DNA from: Henriciella sp.
Lineage (GTDB): Bacteria; Pseudomonadota; Alphaproteobacteria; Caulobacterales; Hyphomonadaceae
Length of the DNA stretch: 64,000 bases
Reading direction: 5' to 3'
Assembly: GCA_017642885.1 (NCBI GenBank)
Contig: JAEPOM010000002.1
Span: 186,001-250,000, forward strand
The notes beneath the pieces were generated by a model. The model was not told the DNA's origin and made no database searches. It saw only the letters and a list, made by a program, of their open reading frames with translations. Positions within the stretch are counted from its first letter, which is position 1, and each line of letters starts with the position of its first letter. Positions 44,501 to 52,694 of the stretch are shown piece by piece. The translations under genes were made by a program, and so were the position numbers.

Positions 44501-47401
44501 GATATTACCAGCCGAGGCAATCCAGATCGGCGGACGATCCTGAATAGGACGCGGGAAGGTGGAGACTTTGATCATGTCACCTTCGCCGTTGGCAACCTCA
44601 ACTTCTTCTCCGGCCCAGAGTTTGAACACCGTATCGATGCTCTCAACCATGATTTCGCGGCGACGCTCATAATTCTCAGGCATCAGCGCAAAGTCATTGG
44701 CGTGCCATCCAGAAGCAAACGACAATCCGACGCGGCCATTTGAAAGCTGGTCGAGAACCGACCAGTCTTCTGCCACGCGGATCGGATTGTGCATCGGTAG
44801 AACGACACTGCCGGCCCGTAAGGCAACATTTTCGGTGATCGTTGCCAGCGCCGCTGTCGTAACAGCAGGGTTCGGAAAAATCCCGCCAAACTCATGGAAA
44901 TGCCGCTCCGGAGTCCAGACAGACTGGAAGCCGTGAGTGTCAGCGAATTTGGCCCCTTCGAGGAGCAATTTATAGGTCTCACCCGGGCGCGCGTCGCCCT
45001 GCGATGAGGAAAAGTAGAACAGGCCAAAGTCCATTGGCGTATCGGAAACTTCAACACGCGCGGCATCGGACAGGCTGCTCTGGTCCGTTTCGCCCTGGAT
45101 GACGATCTCAAAGCCGCGGGCCAGGGTCCAGAAAATCTCCAGGACCGAAATGTCGAAACTGACACTCGTGACAGCCAGCCAGACGCCAGGTTCGGTACCA
45201 ATCACGTCATCCATGCCAGCGAAGAAGTTCGAGACATTGCGATGAGCGACTTTCACGCCCTTGGGACGCCCCGTCGACCCGGATGTGAAGATCACATAGG
45301 CAAGCTGATCAGACGTGACAGCAACTTGCGGCGCGTTCGAATCCGATCCAGTGGAAATCGATTCCAGCGTCACCAGATCGGCGTCGTCGAACGCCAGGGT
45401 CTTCGCCAGAGACGCGCCGGTCAAGACCACCTTGGCCCCTGAATCTTCCAGCATGATGGCGAGACGGTCGCGTGGATAAGATGGATCCATTGGCACATAG
45501 GCGGCGCCAACTTTCATCACACCGAGCAAAGCCGCGACCAAATCGGTTGAGCGCTTCACGCAAACAGCAACGAAGTCTCCAGGCTTTACGCCTTTGGCGA
45601 TCAGCGTGTTCGCAATCTGGTTGGCGCGCGCTTCAAGCTCGCGATACGTGAGCGATGTAGACTGGAACACCAATGCCTTTGCATCAGGCGTTCGCGCTGT
45701 TTGCGCCTCGAATTGTTGATGGACGCACAAGTCGCTCGCATAGTCTTTGCGCGGTCCTTGAGAGAGATCCAGAAGCGCTCGCTTTTCTGTTTCAGGCAAT
45801 AGGTTGAGCTTGGCGACCGGGATTTCCGGTTTTGCGTTTGACTCAGCCAAAAGGGTCTCAATCCGCGCGATTAGCGCACGAGTTTCGGCGTCGGAAAGCG
45901 CGTTTTGATCGTAGCTGAACGTGACTTTATCGAGCGTATCGTCCGCATGTAGCGTGAGCGCCGTCCCGACCATTAACCCAGGATCGCCATCGGTCTGAAC
46001 GCCGATTGTCAGATGGTCGATCTCAGCCGCATTACCGCGCAGCTGCTCATAGCGCATCAGCATATCGCGCGCGAAAGTGTTGCGCTTCTCCTGAACCGCC
46101 AGTTCGCTGTCGATCTGAGAACGCAATTTGTCGAAGGGTGCATTCATGTCCACGGCAACGCGCATTGGCGTCGCGGACACGTAGAAGCAGTCTGCGTACT
46201 GCGGCAACGGTTTTGCCAATGCGAGATCGAACGCGGTCTCTTCGCCAGCTCTGGCGATATAGCCGGATAAGGCCGCGAAGTAGTCACTCGCCGTATACTG
46301 ACGATCGACTGAAATTTGTGATGGTTTGGCCGATCCGGCGGCTTCGCGGATCTGTTCGAGTTTGGGCGCGGACTGCTCTGCGACACGGCGAACCCAGAAG
46401 CGTTCATGCTTGGTCAGCTTTGCGTCAACCTCAGCCAAGGCGTTCGCGGCGTCGAGAGCCGATGAGATGACTGCGTTGAGATTAGCGCTGAGCTCACCGG
46501 CTTTCAGGGCCTGTCCGTCCATGCGCGTTAATCCGCTGAAATGAACGGCGCTGTCCGATGTGGCGATGGTCAAACTGGTCTCGGTTGCGGCAAGCACAGT
46601 TCCTGGGGTGGTCGACGCGGCAGCGTCCGCGGATTCTGCATGATCCACGAGATAGACGACGTCGCCCATTAGAAGCTTAGGCAGACACATCCAATTGTCG
46701 TCTCGGCCAAGGTGCAAACCGCGCACGAAACGGCTGATCACCGCAGCGGGCTGATCCAGGTCGATCAGGCCAAGTCCAGGCCGATCGGACCGTAGATGAA
46801 AATGCTGCTGCGCCGACTGCGCTGTTTCCGGCATCAGCGTGCCGGTCTCGGCCTCTACATCAAGCGCGGCGAGCAGATCAGCGAACGTCTCGCGGCAAGC
46901 ATTGGCGCATTTAACGGCAAGCGAGAACGCCGTGTCTTCCGTCGAAATCGTGACAGACTTCTGAAGCAGAATCCCGCCTCCATCGACGTCAGCGGTCATT
47001 GAATGCCAAGTCACGCCATGTGTGTCGGCACCATCGATAATCGACCAGGACGTCGCATTAAACCCGGCATAGGAGGGCAGCAGAGAGTCGTGATAATTGA
47101 TCGCGCGCCGTTCGGGAAGCGTCACTAATTCGTCTGGCAGAATAGCATGATTAACGATCGAAAACAGATAATCGAACGGCTTGTTCGCAAGGTAAGCTGT
47201 GAGATCCTGCTTTGGCGAAATCAGCGACACCCCCGCCGTCGCACTCCAGTATCCGACCTCTGAACAGTCACTTATGACGGCTTCAACCTCGCCCCCCGAA
47301 ACGATCCACTGCTTGATACAATCAACCAGAACTTGAGTGCTTCCGACGAAAACCGCCTTGTGACGCATCCCTGTCATTTTACTGTTTACCCTACGCAGCA
47401 T
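41558..47401 (-). CDS. NRPS loading module: formyltransferase, C remnant, A domain split by monooxygenase and methyltransferase, PCP
   Basis: The 1947 residues contain an N-terminal formyltransferase (about 12-210, YHDSLLPSYAG near 102) and a condensation-like remnant at about 365-545 without HHxxxDG. The A domain begins near 555 with A3 TSGSTGRPKG near 704 and A4 FDISVLEIF near 748. It is interrupted at about 785-1130 by a luciferase-like flavin monooxygenase (MDFGLFYFSSSQG, WTPERHFHEFGG). It resumes with YGPTETT near 1225 and A8 INGYRIELGEVE near 1330. It is interrupted again by a SAM methyltransferase (LEIGCGTGM near 1447) and ends with NGKIDRK near 1815. The PCP serine is in DIGANSI near 1868. 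By eye the pocket residues read DILQLGMIWK, close to the glycine code. Start choice is uncertain within about 12 residues. Confidence 0.9.
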   Translation of the reverse strand: MLRRVNSKMTGMRHKAVFVGSTQVLVDCIKQWIVSGGEVEAVISDCSEVGYWSATAGVSLISPKQDLTAYLANKPFDYLFSIVNHAILPDELVTLPERRAINYHDSLLPSYAGFNATSWSIIDGADTHGVTWHSMTADVDGGGILLQKSVTISTEDTAFSLAVKCANACRETFADLLAALDVEAETGTLMPETAQSAQQHFHLRSDRPGLGLIDLDQPAAVISRFVRGLHLGRDDNWMCLPKLLMGDVVYLVDHAESADAAASTTPGTVLAATETSLTIATSDSAVHFSGLTRMDGQALKAGELSANLNAVISSALDAANALAEVDAKLTKHERFWVRRVAEQSAPKLEQIREAAGSAKPSQISVDRQYTASDYFAALSGYIARAGEETAFDLALAKPLPQYADCFYVSATPMRVAVDMNAPFDKLRSQIDSELAVQEKRNTFARDMLMRYEQLRGNAAEIDHLTIGVQTDGDPGLMVGTALTLHADDTLDKVTFSYDQNALSDAETRALIARIETLLAESNAKPEIPVAKLNLLPETEKRALLDLSQGPRKDYASDLCVHQQFEAQTARTPDAKALVFQSTSLTYRELEARANQIANTLIAKGVKPGDFVAVCVKRSTDLVAALLGVMKVGAAYVPMDPSYPRDRLAIMLEDSGAKVVLTGASLAKTLAFDDADLVTLESISTGSDSNAPQVAVTSDQLAYVIFTSGSTGRPKGVKVAHRNVSNFFAGMDDVIGTEPGVWLAVTSVSFDISVLEIFWTLARGFEIVIQGETDQSSLSDAARVEVSDTPMDFGLFYFSSSQGDARPGETYKLLLEGAKFADTHGFQSVWTPERHFHEFGGIFPNPAVTTAALATITENVALRAGSVVLPMHNPIRVAEDWSVLDQLSNGRVGLSFASGWHANDFALMPENYERRREIMVESIDTVFKLWAGEEVEVANGEGDMIKVSTFPRPIQDRPPIWIASAGNIETFKSAGRLGANILTNMLGQDLEDLRTKLAAYREARAESGFEGPGQVSLMLHTYVCDDTEKAREIAREPFCNYLQSSFDLVKVAPWMFPAFKRPSLDGGEAQLDTSQFTDEDIAALMDHAFDRYFETAGLFGSPEHALGMVEKLKEIGVNEIACLVDFGIESDTVIENLPYLNQLRELANSGGSETDDSAFVTVGETFKAHEITHLQCTPSMARMLIDDPEVLQQFGSLKHLMLGGEALPSDLAETLHETLTGKFTNMYGPTETTIWSTTSPVRKGEAITIGRPIANTIIRLLDVNGNMVARGEAGELCIGGDGVVPGYLGREDLTAERFIADPYAQGERLYRTGDLARYNAAGEIEYLGRMDQQVKINGYRIELGEVETQLSRHPDIWQSVVSANTENGVSQLVAYYTSPQGQNDGANLVEHWQGLWDTAYQQSDDESDARFNFAGWNDSYTGAPIPAEHMREWRDATQQKILSVAPKRVLEIGCGTGMVLFSVLDHVEQFTGIDLSTNALTRIGEELTPEEQSKVTLRNLPADAIGQFEAGSFDTVVINSVAQYFPSADYLADVLETASELIADGGQIIVGDVRSLEQLTAFHTAIELNQAPAGLETSALSSRIEKRLQRESELLLSEDFFHALVRDLPRLQSVSLTLKQGEHANEMTDYRYDVVLHVGDQAMETLSLPDAETASSEAQIRDLLETGAPVIAFTGLANARLAPVYAARTAIDDTNGAGVAALRETLAQDRNVGIEPGALSGLHPDYEVVSSYFNSEDPATFDVVFRHKSQTGSVVPRVADVATLDRPGAYANRPAAQSGDQSQLSDQLRTHLREHLPDYMIPSVFVAMDTFPLTPNGKIDRKALPAPSAKVEPVQAEYIPPSNELETTIAGIWMELLDLSQVGRSDNIFDIGANSIMTAQANQRLSKKLGRRVSLVSMFRYPTVETLAAHLGMDATGPAAKAETASGKPNRREEAAAKRRAKRRERVE

Positions 47402-47476
47402 TTGAATTCGCTTTCATCCAATCCAGAGGCGATAATCCCTGACAATTCAAAGCAAAATTCGTTCCAATCGATACCT

Positions 47477-48184
47477 TTAGTGCCCAAATTTCTCGTGATA
47501 CGAGAATTTTGGAGAATTTCCGTCTGTTTTCAACGCAAGCGCGAGCCGCACCCCTGGACGAATCTCGCTGGCCTTGAAGCACCAGTCTCCGGGCGCGTCC
47601 GGATCGCCGGCCACCCGCAAAAGTGCTGGCTCTGCGCCGAACGGCGACATGTCAAAATCTTCCAAAGGAAATGACACACCAAGCCCGAGCGCTTTGATAA
47701 ACGCCTCCTTGAGCGTCCAATATCTGAAGAACGCTTGCGGGAGTTGTGGGTCACTAACCTGGGATAGATCAGCTCGTTCGCGCGGCGAGAGAGGCCAATC
47801 CATTTCCTCGCGGCTAAGCGGCTTTATTGACTCAATGTCGATTCCGATCCGCGCCGTCTCGCTCACCGCAAAGGCAGTCCAGGAGCCATCGTGGCTCACG
47901 CTGAACGAGAGATCAGTCTGCTTCAGGGTCAGGTGCCCAAGCGTGTCTTCTTCAAATTCCAGTTGAGCGGCGGGGCGTCCGGTTAGTTCTGCGAGTTTTT
48001 GACGAATTCTAGCGCGCGAGATAGCCCAATGCAGACCCTTTGTGGGAGAGAACTGGCGGTCCCGTCTGGCGATTTCCTCCTCGCTCAGGACGCTGGCAAG
48101 CTCTCCAGCCTGGCTAGAGAACTCCGCATTGTCCCAGAGCCAGACATTCACTGCATTCTTTGAATTTGCTTGGATCTGTATCAT
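47477..48184 (-). CDS. 4'-phosphopantetheinyl transferase (Sfp type)
   Basis: The 235-residue protein shows the three Sfp motifs in order: FSVSHDG at 94-100, GIDIE at 114-118 (the magnesium-binding D116 and E118), and WTLKEAFIKALG with W156, K159, E160 and K164. It activates carrier proteins by adding phosphopantetheine from coenzyme A, and here its obvious targets are the PCP of the NRPS and the ACP of the PKS downstream. It is the first gene of the operon: the NRPS starts 75 bases after its stop. The start is ATG 48184; the bases before it do not show a good Shine-Dalgarno site. Confidence 0.92.
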   Translation of the reverse strand: MIQIQANSKNAVNVWLWDNAEFSSQAGELASVLSEEEIARRDRQFSPTKGLHWAISRARIRQKLAELTGRPAAQLEFEEDTLGHLTLKQTDLSFSVSHDGSWTAFAVSETARIGIDIESIKPLSREEMDWPLSPRERADLSQVSDPQLPQAFFRYWTLKEAFIKALGLGVSFPLEDFDMSPFGAEPALLRVAGDPDAPGDWCFKASEIRPGVRLALALKTDGNSPKFSYHEKFGH

Positions 48185-48296
48185 GAGGCAGGAGACGAGA
48201 TATGAATTGTGAGCCGGGCATCCTGCTTAACAGAGAAGTGTGGAAGTCCCGTTTAACACTCAATGGAAATTCATTGTTTTATTTCGCGATCACCGA

Positions 48297-49433
48297 TCAA
48301 CGCGCTGACATCATGAAGCGCGCGAGTTGTATCGCATCTCCCAGCGCCATCGCCCGCACGGCATGCTTGATTCGCCAACCGACCGATCGACCCAATTGCC
48401 GGACAATATTCCGTCCAAAAAGCGACTGCGCTTTCAGTGCTTGCATCTTTGCTTTCACAGTGTCCGACTCAAGCAACGGTGCGCAGCCAAGACCGTAGCC
48501 TGTAGACATGCGAATCAGTTGGATTTCATAGTCGCTCAAGGTCGTATCCGGTCCCGGATCAATTGCCGCCCAGACATCAAGCGCCTCCTCCCAAAGGACG
48601 TGGCGCCCAAATATCGATCCTTTTCGGATCATCGCCGTGCGCGCGCGTGATTGGGTTCGCGACGTGTCATTCCAGATGTCTGTCGGCAGGAGTTCCTGAT
48701 CATCCACTTCATCGAGCAGTGGCTTGATGATCTGTCGATGATACTTGATCCATTTGCGGTTTGCCTCGTGCATCGAGAATCGCTCGCTTGCTGCCCCACG
48801 CGTGCCTTGATGCTCGCGATGCAGGAACACGACGTGCGGCAAGACGCGGCCTTTGCCGCGGCGAGTAAGCCTGAGCAGCATCTCATAATCCTGAGATCGG
48901 TTCAGCGTCTCATCGAAAGGGCCGATTCCATCGTAGAAGGCGCGGCGAACGATCAGACCCGGCTGGAAAATATGGCACCCGTCTAGCGCGTCTGAGAATA
49001 CCTCGTCCGGCGGCGACGCTTTGGAGTAGCCCGGTTCCTTACAAACTTTCTCGCCCGAATGTGGATCAACATAGAAGTCTTGGTGCAGGCCCGCACAATA
49101 ATCGAGCTCCGGATCTGCCTCTATTTCATGCATCAGACGGGCACAGGCGTCTGGTAAGACCAAGTCGTCATCGTCGCATATCCATACACAATCCCCGTCA
49201 ATCATGGCCAGGGCTTGATTGAGCGCGGCAGATTTTCCGCCGTTTTCCTTGTAGTGATAACGAACCTGGTCACCAAACGCGGCGACACGTTGCGCGGTCT
49301 CGTCTGTCGAGCCGTCATCAATAACCAGAATTTCATCCACTGGCCGAGTTTGAGCAAGCAAGCTCTCAATCGTATCCGAAATCAGATCTGCGCGATTATA
49401 GGTAGGCAGGATGACGCTTACACGATTGATCAT
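48297..49433 (-). CDS. Glycosyltransferase family 2
   Basis: The 378-residue protein starts at ATG 49433 (MINRVSVILPTYNRADL), where GGGGAGA lies just upstream; earlier in-frame starts add only a basic stretch. GT2 signs are ILVIDDGSTDET, the metal site WICDDDDLVL, and the later LNRSQDYEMLLRL. The C-terminal 130 residues, helical and with RMSTGYGLG, are not recognised. It ends 112 bases before the phosphopantetheinyl transferase gene and is on the same strand. It may belong to the polysaccharide set rather than to the NRPS/PKS operon. Confidence 0.88.
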   Translation of the reverse strand: MINRVSVILPTYNRADLISDTIESLLAQTRPVDEILVIDDGSTDETAQRVAAFGDQVRYHYKENGGKSAALNQALAMIDGDCVWICDDDDLVLPDACARLMHEIEADPELDYCAGLHQDFYVDPHSGEKVCKEPGYSKASPPDEVFSDALDGCHIFQPGLIVRRAFYDGIGPFDETLNRSQDYEMLLRLTRRGKGRVLPHVVFLHREHQGTRGAASERFSMHEANRKWIKYHRQIIKPLLDEVDDQELLPTDIWNDTSRTQSRARTAMIRKGSIFGRHVLWEEALDVWAAIDPGPDTTLSDYEIQLIRMSTGYGLGCAPLLESDTVKAKMQALKAQSLFGRNIVRQLGRSVGWRIKHAVRAMALGDAIQLARFMMSAR

Positions 49434-49715
49434 CGGTCTCCCCATCACACCAAAACCCACTCTACACACCAGGCTCGCAGCCTCGCGTCATCCCTTATCT
49501 TGACCAAAACCGGGCTGCGAAAAGCTGTCCCACGCACTCCCGCATTCGATCGCAAGTTGCATGCCACTATACTCAGGCCGGTTATGCAACTGTTTTCTAG
49601 CGCTTTTGTGGTCACAGACTGCCATTTGCGCCCGCGCAAGGCACCATAGAATCTGGCATATGGCTTGCTCATGATAGACTTGCATTCAGCTATCAGTACA
49701 GCCACACAAATGACC
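49434..49715. promoter_or_regulatory. Divergent intergenic region between the GT2 and GT4-like genes
   Basis: This 282-base region between divergent glycosyltransferase genes has no supported gene. It should hold promoters in both directions. I see no strong hairpin or paired -35/-10 boxes. Confidence 0.35.
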
Positions 49716-50873
49716 ATGAAATTCGACGCGCTGATCTTCACCGATCCCCGGTTCTCTGGAGGAACGTCAGCGGCTGTTGCGGCCGATGTCCGAGCGTTGT
49801 CCGACTGTGGCCTAAACGTCGGGCTCGCGCTTGTTGAATCCGTTGGGTTTTTCCAGGATTTTGATACGGAAAACGACACCATTCTACAGCTGAGTGACTT
49901 GCCGGGGGTCACGCAGGTTCGTCTAGATCCCGCGAAGGCCCTGAAAAGCGATATCGCATTCTTCCACCATCCGTCCGTGTTCGAAAACCCGGTTGTGACC
50001 GCCGCGCCTGTTCAGGCTACTCGCAGCATCCTAGTCGCGCACCAACCTTTATTCCTGGGCGATAGCGCCCTCGCCTTTGATCCGTTTCGTGTGCAGCGAA
50101 ATGTGCAGCGTCAGTTCGGTCAATCCCTGCTTTGGGCGCCTGTTTCAGGTATTTGTCGGCAGCAATTTCGAGCCTATGCGCCGCTTCTGAAAATGACGAC
50201 CCAGGACTGGCCCAATGCATTTGACGTTAGCGCCTGGATCCCGCGGCGTGAAAAACTCCAAAGCCAGACACTCACGATCGGTCGGCATGGCCGGGCCCAC
50301 CCGGATAAATGGCCTTCGACAGGCGAGGAGATCGCCCTCAGCCTTCCGTCTGGCCCAGCAACCAAAATCAGCGTTATGGGCGCCGACCCGGCATTCTTGC
50401 AGGACAAGGGCGTGGACACATCTGACTGGTCCATTCTCGCCTTTAATGAGCAGCCTGTTCCGGACTATCTCGATGCCCTGGACGTGTTTTCCTATCACCA
50501 CTCACCACTCTGGGTGGAGTCGTTCGGTCGAACCATTGCCGAGGCCATGTTGATGGGCGTTCGGTGTGTCCTGTCCCCGGCCCTCCGACCGACATTTGGA
50601 TCGCACGCGCTGTATGGAAATCCCGCCGAGGTGCCGGCCATCCTCGATCACATCAGGGCCAATCTCGATTCAGAGCGTGCCGCAGCGCTTAGCGCGCGAG
50701 AGCACTGTATCAAATCTTATTCGACGCAGTCAGTTGTTCGGCGGTTCGAAGCGCTGAAAACCGATCCCGGAACCGGCGCGCGGTCTCCGCAACCAGACAT
50801 CTCACCTCTTATTGCCGCAAAGAAGCTCGTCGGGTTTCGACGGCGTCGGCGGAAAAATCAAAAGGGCGCATAA
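49716..50873 (+). CDS. Glycosyltransferase, GT4-like (GT-B fold)
   Basis: The protein of about 385 residues has the GT4 C-terminal catalytic pattern as WVESFGRTIAEAMLMGVRCVLS, the E-x7-E motif near residue 270 and onwards, after a hinge LIFTDPRFSGGTSAAVAAD at its N terminus that contains the GG loop for donor binding. The start is not certain: ATG 49716, ATG 49710 and TTG 49665 are in frame and none has a good ribosome binding site; I chose 49716 because the fold begins there. The C terminus is basic (FRRRRRKNQ). It precedes the sulfotransferase by three bases. Confidence 0.82.
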   Translation: MKFDALIFTDPRFSGGTSAAVAADVRALSDCGLNVGLALVESVGFFQDFDTENDTILQLSDLPGVTQVRLDPAKALKSDIAFFHHPSVFENPVVTAAPVQATRSILVAHQPLFLGDSALAFDPFRVQRNVQRQFGQSLLWAPVSGICRQQFRAYAPLLKMTTQDWPNAFDVSAWIPRREKLQSQTLTIGRHGRAHPDKWPSTGEEIALSLPSGPATKISVMGADPAFLQDKGVDTSDWSILAFNEQPVPDYLDALDVFSYHHSPLWVESFGRTIAEAMLMGVRCVLSPALRPTFGSHALYGNPAEVPAILDHIRANLDSERAAALSAREHCIKSYSTQSVVRRFEALKTDPGTGARSPQPDISPLIAAKKLVGFRRRRRKNQKGA

Positions 50874-50876
50874 TCC

Positions 50877-51713
50877 ATGCCTCAATCATCTCCATTGTTC
50901 ATCGTTGGCGCCCCACGATCGGGCAATACCCTCACGCGCCGCGTTCTGATGGCGTCGGGTCAGATCTATATTCCGCCTGAGACCTATGTCCTCGGTGAGA
51001 TCCTCTCACGCTGGCGCAAGTGGCGCGGTCTAACCTGGCGCGAACAGGTCTGGATGTTCTGCGCCTTCTTTGATCGGCACGCCATGTTTGCAGATTTTGA
51101 GATAGAGTCATTTTCTCCGTTCGCGCAGGAAGCGTGTGAATTCGAGTTCGATGAGCAAACGCTGGAGCATCTTGTGGATCGCTTTTACGCATTCATGGCG
51201 CGTGAGCATGGGTTCACGGAGCAACGCTGGGGCGACAAGACGCCTTGGAACACGGTGCACCTCAAGGACATTCTCCGTGCCTATCCCGATGCTTATTATC
51301 TCTACTTGAAACGCGATGGCCGGGATGTGGTCGCCTCTCAACTCAAGTCCGACATGCGGGATTTTGAGTCCTCCGTGCAGCGTTGGATCGACGCCAACGC
51401 ATCCTGTCGTCGACACTTGAAGAAGGCCCGTCGTGCGCCGCTGGAAGTCTCCTATGAGGATCTTGTCACGGATCCTGAGACTGTGTTTCGAAACATCTTT
51501 GACTGGGCCGATCTCGATTATTCGCCAGAATATCTCACGAAAATTCCCGAACGCTTGGGCGATGTGGAGCGCCATGAGCATCATGCGGCAGTGACGCGTC
51601 CGATTACGGCCAGCTCAATCGGAAAATGGCAGGACAGCCTGACAGCAGAACAGTTCGCGGCTGCGCGCCCCGCTTTTGGGGACATGATGCGCGCGCTCGG
51701 ATACGACTTTTAG
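50877..51713 (+). CDS. Sulfotransferase family protein
   Basis: The 278-residue protein has the PAPS-binding phosphate loop GAPRSGNT at residues 11-18 and the 3'-phosphate-binding segment as KRDGRDVVASQL near residue 146. EVSYEDLVTDPE is also typical. These belong to the Sulfotransfer_1/3 family, in which bacterial members sulfate lipo-oligosaccharides, polysaccharides or small molecules. Lying three bases downstream of the GT4-like gene and near other glycosyltransferases, it most likely sulfates the surface glycan. No PAPS synthesis gene (cysND/cysC) is seen in this window, so PAPS must come from elsewhere. Confidence 0.88.
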   Translation: MPQSSPLFIVGAPRSGNTLTRRVLMASGQIYIPPETYVLGEILSRWRKWRGLTWREQVWMFCAFFDRHAMFADFEIESFSPFAQEACEFEFDEQTLEHLVDRFYAFMAREHGFTEQRWGDKTPWNTVHLKDILRAYPDAYYLYLKRDGRDVVASQLKSDMRDFESSVQRWIDANASCRRHLKKARRAPLEVSYEDLVTDPETVFRNIFDWADLDYSPEYLTKIPERLGDVERHEHHAAVTRPITASSIGKWQDSLTAEQFAAARPAFGDMMRALGYDF

Positions 51714-51751
51714 AGACAGTCGAGCGCACTTAGCTTGTTTTAATCATTACC

Positions 51752-52678
51752 TTATTCTGCGACTGTCGGGCCCAGACTTCCGTAATATTCGGCTTCTTTG
51801 ACTGAGAAGAATCCCGCAACAACACCGCTGTGAAAGATAGCGCGCACATAGTGCCGACGACTAGCAGCCTTGGATCCGAGCGTCAGGAGCGCCAGCACCA
51901 TAAGGTAAGCCACTTTGATGACGGATGCGCCAAACTTGAGCAGATTTCGGATCAATCCACTCTGGTAGACCACCACTTTTCCGTAGGTGATCCCGGAGCG
52001 GAACTTATTCTTCACCAACCAGTCAAGCGACAGACGATTGTCCGCGACCGGCTCATGGACAAAGGCCTCTTTGGTCTCATCAATCTTCACGCCGCCGAGG
52101 AAGCACTGATGGAAGAATTGAGTGTCTTCACCACCTGATCGCCCGCGGTCTTCGCGAAACCGTAACGGCGCAATCGCCGGGTGCTGACGTTTGAAGAAGG
52201 CGTTACTGGTATGACCGGTCAAGATCGGGCGACGGTCACCGACACTGATAGAGTGTAGATCAATCTCGCGGATCCAGTCGGGCGCGTGGTCTGGATAGAC
52301 TGAAACGACAGGACCGAACGAAAGATCGAGATTGTCCCGGACTGCCTTGTCATAATGGTTTTGCAACCAATCCTCGATGGCGACTTCATCATCGTCGATG
52401 AAAGCGATCCACTCACCTCTGGCATTGTCGAGGCAGGCGTTTCGAGCAATCGAAATATTGCGCGCTGGCGCATGAACGTAGGTAAGATCCAAGCTGTCAT
52501 ACGATGCAGCCGTTTCCTCGACCAGGGCCTGGGCCGATGGCTCAACATCATTGTCGACGACAATAACTTCGTAGCTGATGTTTGTGCTGACTTTCTGACG
52601 CGCGATCGAGTCTATCGCCTCGCGAACGGAGGTACGGCGAAAGGTGCAAATACAGACGCTGATCAGCGGGGACGCCAT
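51752..52678 (-). CDS. Glycosyltransferase family 2
   Basis: The 308-residue protein starts at ATG 52678 (MASPLISVCICTFRRTSVREAID), with GGAG upstream. GT2 signs are YEVIVVDNDVEPS, the metal site WIAFIDDDEVA, and the later GGEDTQFFHQ, where ED-Q is the catalytic segment. C-terminal to that are hydrophobic residues (FGASVIKVAYLMVLALLTLG) that look like one membrane helix, which would place the enzyme at the inner membrane. It is last of the minus-strand wzc gene set, and 16 bases separate it from the upstream GT4 stop. Confidence 0.88.
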   Translation of the reverse strand: MASPLISVCICTFRRTSVREAIDSIARQKVSTNISYEVIVVDNDVEPSAQALVEETAASYDSLDLTYVHAPARNISIARNACLDNARGEWIAFIDDDEVAIEDWLQNHYDKAVRDNLDLSFGPVVSVYPDHAPDWIREIDLHSISVGDRRPILTGHTSNAFFKRQHPAIAPLRFREDRGRSGGEDTQFFHQCFLGGVKIDETKEAFVHEPVADNRLSLDWLVKNKFRSGITYGKVVVYQSGLIRNLLKFGASVIKVAYLMVLALLTLGSKAASRRHYVRAIFHSGVVAGFFSVKEAEYYGSLGPTVAE

Positions 52679-52694
52679 CTTTTCGGTCTCCGGT

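Noticed and set aside
48202-48498. A plus-strand frame of 98 codons with a good upstream AGGAGA site
   Set aside because: It overlaps the end of a clear GT2 gene on the other strand and has no family likeness; the apparent site is the reverse of the phosphopantetheinyl transferase leader.
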